Assembly (NCBI GenBank): GCA_001312405.1
Contig: BBDR01000004.1
Coordinates: 62,001-126,000, forward strand
DNA: 64,000 bases
Direction of reading: 5' to 3'
From: Clostridium sp. NkU-1
GTDB lineage: Bacteria > Bacillota_A > Clostridia > Lachnospirales > Lachnospiraceae
The notes under the pieces were generated by a model. The model was not told the origin of the DNA. It did not search any database and was given only the letters and a program-made list of their open reading frames with translations. The translations under genes were made by a program, and so were the position numbers. This document shows, piece by piece, positions 59,357 through 64,000 of the stretch. Numbering within the stretch: the first letter of the stretch is position 1; each line of letters opens with the position of its first letter.

Positions 59357-60295
59357 ATGGGAGTTGTTGGATTTACAGCAGTTATTATTATATTGATTGT
59401 TATTCTGGCGTTATTGTCATCCTGTATCAGGATCGTTCCCCAGGCACAGGCTCTGGTTGTAGAGCGCTTGGGAGCTTTCCTTGAGACATGGTCTGTAGGC
59501 GTTCATATTAAGATGCCTATTCTTGACCGGGTGGCTAAAAGGGTCAATTTAAAAGAGCAGGTGGCGGATTTCCCGCCTCAGCCGGTTATTACCAAGGATA
59601 ACGTTACCATGAGGATTGATACGGTGGTATTTTTCCAGATCACAGACCCAAAGCTTTATGCTTACGGCGTTGAGAATCCAATCATGGCCATTGAGAATCT
59701 GACGGCTACGACTCTTCGTAACATCATCGGTGACTTGGAGCTGGATCAGACTCTTACCTCAAGAGAAACGATCAATGCAAAGATGAGGGAAACCCTTGAT
59801 ATTGCCACTGATCCATGGGGAATCAAGGTAAACCGTGTGGAGCTTAAGAATATTATGCCTCCGGCAGCGATTCAGGATGCCATGGAGAAGCAGATGAAGG
59901 CAGAGCGGGAACGCCGTGAGGCCATCTTAAGGGCAGAAGGAGAGAAGAAATCCACTGTTCTTGTAGCGGAAGGAAAGAAGGAATCTGCTATTCTTGATGC
60001 GGAAGCTGAGAAGCAGGCTGCAATCCTTCGTGCAGAAGCAGAAAAGGAAAAACGGATCCGTGAGGCGGAAGGCCAGGCGGAAGCCATCTTAAAGATCCAG
60101 CAGGCAAATGCCGATGGAATTCGTATGGTCAAGGACGCAGGTGCAGATCAGGCGGTCTTAGTTCTTAAGAGCCTGGAGGCATTTAAGGCTGCTGCAGACG
60201 GCAAGGCGACCAAAATCATTATTCCTTCTGAGATTCAGGGCCTGGCTGGGCTGGTTTCTTCCATTACGGAGATCCCTAAGAGTCTGGAGGAATGA
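59357..60295 (+). CDS. SPFH/band-7 (stomatin-like) protein
   Basis: Intact 312 residues. An N-terminal membrane segment (GFTAVIIILIVILALL) precedes the SPFH domain (IVPQAQALVVERLGAFLETWSVGVHIKMPILDRV) and a long coiled coil rich in Ala-Glu-Lys repeats (AEGEKKSTVLVAEGKKESAILDAEAEKQAA and on). The C-terminus IIIPSEIQGLAGLVSSI matches QmcA/stomatin types. With NfeD it forms a typical SPFH-NfeD operon. Confidence 0.92.
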   Translation: MGVVGFTAVIIILIVILALLSSCIRIVPQAQALVVERLGAFLETWSVGVHIKMPILDRVAKRVNLKEQVADFPPQPVITKDNVTMRIDTVVFFQITDPKLYAYGVENPIMAIENLTATTLRNIIGDLELDQTLTSRETINAKMRETLDIATDPWGIKVNRVELKNIMPPAAIQDAMEKQMKAERERREAILRAEGEKKSTVLVAEGKKESAILDAEAEKQAAILRAEAEKEKRIREAEGQAEAILKIQQANADGIRMVKDAGADQAVLVLKSLEAFKAAADGKATKIIIPSEIQGLAGLVSSITEIPKSLEE

Positions 60296-60366
60296 TTGAA
60301 ACCTGAATTCAGGAAATCAGCAGTTTGGTGAGCCGGAGGTTCAGCCGGACTTCCATTTAAACATAC

Positions 60367-60405
60367 CGCAGCAGGGGGCAGATGCCCTCTTGCTGCGTTT
60401 TTGGC
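60367..60405 (+). terminator. Intrinsic terminator of the SPFH-NfeD operon
   Basis: CGCAGCA and TGCTGCG arms with inner GGGG/CCCT pairing, followed by TTTTTGG. Confidence 0.75.
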
Positions 60406-60491
60406 ATAATTTCTCTGATTCTTGCCCACGCTTTTTGGGCATAAAGGTATACCCCCAGGGTATTTCCTTAGATAGTCTTAAAGGAGGGCTT

Positions 60492-61635
60492 ATGGAACTG
60501 AAACTGGATTTAAGCAGGGAGTATGGACTGGTGCTTGAAGCGGAGGGGCCAAGGGAGCTTACCAGATCGGTGCGTGGAAGGCTCTGCGGGAAGCCGGAGT
60601 AAAGATCAAGGGAGTCGCAGGTGTTTCTGTGGGCTCCTTAAACGGCGCTCTCATTTGCATGGATGATCTGGAACGTGCGGAAGAGATATGGAAGAACATT
60701 GAATACTCCCATGTCATGTCGGTAAACAATGATAACATAAAGGCCTTAAAGGAAAAGGATTTTAGGTCCTTAAATTTCCAGGAGCTGATAAGCAGCGGAC
60801 TGCAGATCGTAAAGGACGGGGGATTTGATATCACTCCCCTGAAAAATCTCATTGAAGAAGTGGTGGGAGATGAGGAAAAGCTCAGAAACTCAGGCAAGGA
60901 GCTTTTTACCGTGACTTATTCGGTTTCGGACAGGAAGGAAGTGGCCGCAGATATCGTAAAAGGTGATGCAGGATCCATCAAGGATATGCTGTTAGCCAGC
61001 GCCTACTTCCTGGCTTTTAAAAATGAAAAGCTGGGCGGAAAAAGGTATATGGATGGCGGAGGAGTCAACAATGTCCCCATTAATGTCCTTCTTGATCACG
61101 GGTATGAAGATATCATTGTGATCCGCATCTATGGCCTGGGGTTTGACAAGGAACGGGTCACTGAGATCCCGGAGGAATCCGTGTGTACCACATTGCGCCC
61201 AGGCAGGATCTTGGGGGAATCCTGGAGTTTGATAAAAAACACACCAGAAAAAATATGACTTTGGGATATTTTGATGCAAAAAGGTTCTTATATGGCCTTT
61301 GCGGGCGTATTTATTATATTGATGCACCAAATACGGAACCTTATTATTTTGATAAGATGATGTCTGAAGTGGAATTATTTAAAATGTATATGCAGGATAC
61401 CCTTAATGAAGAGGGAATGGCGGCCCTGACGGGATACCGTGCATTTACTGAAAGATTATTCCCTAAGCTGGCTGAGGAGTTTAAGCTGAAAGAGGACTGG
61501 GATTACAAGGATATGTACCTGGGCCTGCTGGAAGACCTGGCGAAACGCTTGAAAGTCAAACGGTTTCGGATCTACACAGTGGATCAGCTGATAGAGGAGA
61601 TCAGAAAGAAGCTTCATATCCCATTAATGCATTAA
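60492..61635 (+). CDS. Patatin-like phospholipase (two frameshifts)
   Basis: About 381 residues after correction. The ATG follows AAGGAGG. Restoring one G near 60538 turns the frame into EYGLVLEGGGAKGAYQIGAW, the oxyanion loop of patatins. The nucleophile elbow is GVSVGS and the Asp of the dyad is in YMDGGGVNNVP. A second break lies near 61180, then PRQDLGGILEFDKKH continues. It should hydrolyse acyl lipids. It has no signal peptide. Confidence 0.88.
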
Positions 61636-61656
61636 TATACAAAAATAAAAAAAGTA

Positions 61657-61685
61657 TTGCATAACTATGCGTTCTACACTATAAT
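61657..61685 (+). promoter_or_regulatory. Promoter of argF
   Basis: TTGCAT (61657-61662) and TATAAT (61680-61685), 17-base spacer, 39 bases before the ATG. Confidence 0.75.
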
Positions 61686-61687
61686 GA

Positions 61688-61701
61688 TGTATAAAAATAC
61701 A
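61688..61701. promoter_or_regulatory. Candidate ArgR/AhrC operator
   Basis: TGTATAAAAATACA, a palindrome with 5-base arms resembling an ARG box, at the start of the argF transcript. A second imperfect palindrome GCATAACTATGC lies inside the promoter at 61659-61670. Confidence 0.4.
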
Positions 61702-61724
61702 AATAGAAAAGCGGAGGATGCAAT

Positions 61725-62661
61725 ATGAACTTAAAAGGAAGAAATTTTATCACATTAAAGGATTATTCACCGGAAGAGATTGGATACCTGCTGGACTTGG
61801 CCGCTGACTTAAAAGCCAGGAAAAAACAGGGGATCACGGGCAGCTCCTTAAAGGGAAAAAAACATTGCCCTTATTTTTGAAAAACCGTCAACCCGCACCA
61901 GATGCTCCTTTGTGGTAGCTGCGGTCGATGAAGGCGCACATCCGGAATATTTAGGGAAAGATGATATTCAGCTGGGACACAAGGAAAGTGTGGAAGATAC
62001 GGCAAGAGTTTTGGGAAGGGTGTTTGACGGGATCGAATTCCGCGGATTTAAGCATAAGACCGTAGAAGATCTGGCAAAATATGCAGGCGTTCCGGTTTGG
62101 AACGGGCTGACCGATGACTATCATCCAACACAGATTCTGGCTGACCTTCTCACCATGAAAGAACATTTTGGATATCTGAAGGGCCTTCGTTTCGTATATG
62201 CGGGAGATGGGCGCAATAACATGGCTAACAGCCTGATGATCGGAATGAGCAAGATGGGCGTTCATTTTACCATCATGGCGCCAAAGAATCTTTGGCCGAA
62301 GGAGGAGCTGGTGGAATTATGCCAGGGCTATGCCAAGGAAAGCGGAAGTACCATCACTCTCACAGAGGACACAGCTGCGGTTAAAGATGCGGATACCATT
62401 TATACTGATGTGTGGTGTTCTATGGGAGAAGAGGACAAGGCTGCCCAGCGTATTGCACTTTTAAAGTCTTATCAGGTGAATAAGGAACTGATGGAGAAAA
62501 CAGGGAAAGACACTACCATATTCATGCACTGCCTGCCGGCTGTCAAAGGAAATGAAGTGACAGAAGAGGTTTTTGAATCGGCTGCATCTGTGGTATTTGA
62601 CGAAGCAGAAAATAGAATGCATACCATTAAGGCGGTAATGGTGGCAACATTAGGAGAGTAG
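61725..62661 (+). CDS. argF: Ornithine carbamoyltransferase (one frameshift)
   Basis: Forms citrulline from ornithine and carbamoyl phosphate in arginine synthesis, or the reverse in catabolism. 311 residues after removing one A from A7 at 61856-61862. Carbamoyl phosphate motif [17 protein letters not shown] in [12 protein letters not shown], and the ornithine motif FMHCLPA are all present. GCGGAGG precedes the ATG at 61725. It stands first in its transcript and no other arg gene follows. Confidence 0.95.
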
Positions 62662-62664
62662 AAC

Positions 62665-62973
62665 ATGTATATACAAGAACGAGGAAGAAGCTTGAGAAAC
62701 GCTTCCATGATTGTGGATGTCCTTCATATTATAGTGGGAATTCTGATCGTAACATTGGCTGTCATATCGTTTTTAAATCCGGAAGATCATATGTTTTTGT
62801 TTCCGGTAATATTTTTTTCTGGCCGGCGCCTTAACCTGGTCAACGGGATTTATAAAATCAGACTTAGCGGCCGGGAGAAAAAGAAAAAAGCAGCAGGTAT
62901 GGCTGTCCTTATGTTCGGAGTCCTTCTTATCGCTCTTACTGTGATCAGTGCGGTGAGCATCTGGTGGGGGTGA
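62665..62973 (+). CDS. Small membrane protein (probably two compensating frameshifts)
   Basis: About 102 residues. Hydrophobic segments MIVDVLHIIVGILIVTLAVISFL and VLMFGVLLIALTVISAVSI flank a middle that is probably FFLAGALNLVNGIYKI: the run near 62813-62819 has seven Ts and a C is missing soon after. Two to three membrane helices and a Lys-rich loop REKKKKAA. Unknown function. It lies between argF and birA with no gaps. Confidence 0.6.
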   Translation: MYIQERGRSLRNASMIVDVLHIIVGILIVTLAVISFLNPEDHMFLFPVIFFSGRRLNLVNGIYKIRLSGREKKKKAAGMAVLMFGVLLIALTVISAVSIWWG

Positions 62974-62978
62974 TATCA

Positions 62979-63955
62979 TTGAAAACAGAGATTCTTAAGC
63001 TGCTAAAGGAAAGTGACGGTTACTTATCCGGCCAAGAGCTGTGCGTCCGTTTTGGGGTTTCCAGGACGGCCATCTGGAAAGTCATCCGTCAGCTTGAAGA
63101 AGAAGGATATCAAATTGAGGCGGTTCGAAATAAAGGGTATCATTTCATCGGTTCTTGTGATATAATGACGAAAACGGAGATAAAAAGCTGCATCAAGGGG
63201 AATTTTGGCCGGGAGGTGGAATACCACGAGGTCATTGATTCTACCAATATAAGAGCCAGGCGTCTGGCAGAGGAAGGGGCCTCCTCCGGGACCTGGTTGT
63301 GTCCGACTGCCAGAGCGCAGGGCGGGGCAGAAGAGGGCGCGCCTGGGTGTCCCCTTCCGGGAAGAACATATTTATGAGCCTGATCTTAAGGCCGGATATT
63401 CTTCCTGCTTCCGCTTCCATGATAACGCTGGTGGCCGCCCTGGCGGTCTATGACGGGATAAAGAACGTAACAGGCCTTGCTGCCGGCATTAAGTGGCCAA
63501 ATGATATTGTGGCAAATGGGAAAAAGCTGTGCGGCATTTTGACGGAAATGAGCGCCGAGCTGGAAGGAATCCATTATGTTGTTGTAGGGATCGGAATTAA
63601 CGTCAATATGGAGGAATTTCCGGAAGAAGTAAGGCAGAGGGCAACCTCCCTGCTTCTGGAAACAGGAGAAAAAGTGAGAAGAAGCAGGCTGGTTGCCGCT
63701 ATTATGGAGGCTTTTGAACAATATTATGAAGAATTTATCAGCCAGGGTGATTTATCCGGGCTGATAAGTGTCTATAATAAGCATATGGTCAATGCAGGAA
63801 AGGAAGTAAGAGTTCTGGACAGATCTGGTGATTATATTGGCAAGGCCCTGGGAATCAACGAAAAGGGCGAACTTCTTGTGGAAGTAAAACCAGGAGAGGT
63901 AAGACATGTGATTTCCGGAGAGGTATCTGTCCGGGGAATCTATGGATATGTGTAA
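62979..63955 (+). CDS. birA: Biotin--[acetyl-CoA-carboxylase] ligase / biotin repressor (one frameshift)
   Basis: Bifunctional BirA, 325 residues after restoring one base near 63293. An N-terminal winged helix (LLKESDGYLSGQELCVRFGVSRTAIWKVIRQLEEEGYQIEAV) binds DNA, so it can repress biotin genes. The ligase domain has QSAGRGRRGRAWVSP, KWPNDI and GIGINVN. The TTG at 62979 follows GGGGGTG; a GTG at 62970 is an alternative. The stop overlaps the next ATG (TAATG). Confidence 0.93.
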
Positions 63956-64000
63956 TGAAGAACCATTCGCTTTATGATAAATTACAGGTTTTAGAGCCTC
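63955..64000 (+). CDS. Start of an unidentified gene, cut by the window edge
   Basis: ATG at 63955 overlaps the birA stop; the first 15 codons read MKNHSLYDKLQVLEP. Too short to recognise. Confidence 0.45.
   Translation, partial: MKNHSLYDKLQVLEP

Overview
The window reads as chromosome of a strictly anaerobic, low-to-mid GC Firmicute, most likely Lachnospiraceae (Clostridium cluster XIVa). The grounds are a DUF4317 gene, a superoxide reductase, a class III ribonucleotide reductase, purine-rich ribosome binding sites and many clostridial-type transporters. No rRNA, tRNA, CRISPR array, insertion sequence or phage gene was seen. About half of the protein genes are interrupted by single-base frameshifts. 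Nearly all are one extra base in a 7-base A or T run, or one missing base in a short G, C, T or A run. They also hit essential genes (nrdD, argF, scpA, nadE, birA), and undoing them restores family-length proteins, so they are treated here as sequence errors. Frameshifted genes are given as one feature from true start to true stop.

Layout. 0-2 kb: end of an amino-acid ABC importer. 2-3.5 kb: a methyltransferase and a glyoxalase-fold protein. 3.8-7.8 kb: a ferric-iron type ABC importer. 8-10.3 kb: a sugar-phosphate mutase facing a PP2C-like phosphatase. 10.4-14 kb: a solute-binding lipoprotein, histidine kinase and AraC-type response regulator in one operon. 14-17 kb: superoxide reductase, DUF4317 and an acyltransferase. 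17.2-18.9 kb: a FokI-type restriction endonuclease with no methyltransferase beside it. 18.9-21.4 kb: a Crp/Fnr regulator and a SulP sulfate-type permease.

21.5-34.8 kb is the highlight. A consensus promoter is followed by a 39-codon leader peptide with three consecutive Cys codons and a terminator/antiterminator pair. Then come a DUF2292 gene, NifB, a NifX-like protein, NifH, cysteine synthase, NifD-like and NifK-like subunits, a second NifX-like protein and a complete amino-acid type ABC importer. An SsuABC/taurine-type importer follows. The nitrogenase-like proteins keep the P-cluster and cofactor ligands, but no NifE or NifN is present. With cysK, organosulfur-type importers and a Cys-codon attenuator, the cluster looks like a nitrogenase-like reductase for sulfur scavenging rather than for nitrogen fixation.

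35-48.4 kb: peptidoglycan deacetylase, carbamate kinase, CPBP protease, glycosyltransferase, PAP2 phosphatase, D,D-carboxypeptidase, the scpA-scpB-dut-TPR-hflX run. 48.5-55.6 kb: nrdD with a fused glutaredoxin-like domain, a sodium-dependent transporter, an MBL-fold diiron-type protein paired with a PAS/HD-GYP phosphodiesterase, and an Rrf2 regulator. 56-64 kb: nadE, an RNA methyltransferase, NfeD plus an SPFH protein, a patatin, argF and birA. A 141-nt structured repeat occurs twice, at 7.8 and 37.0 kb.
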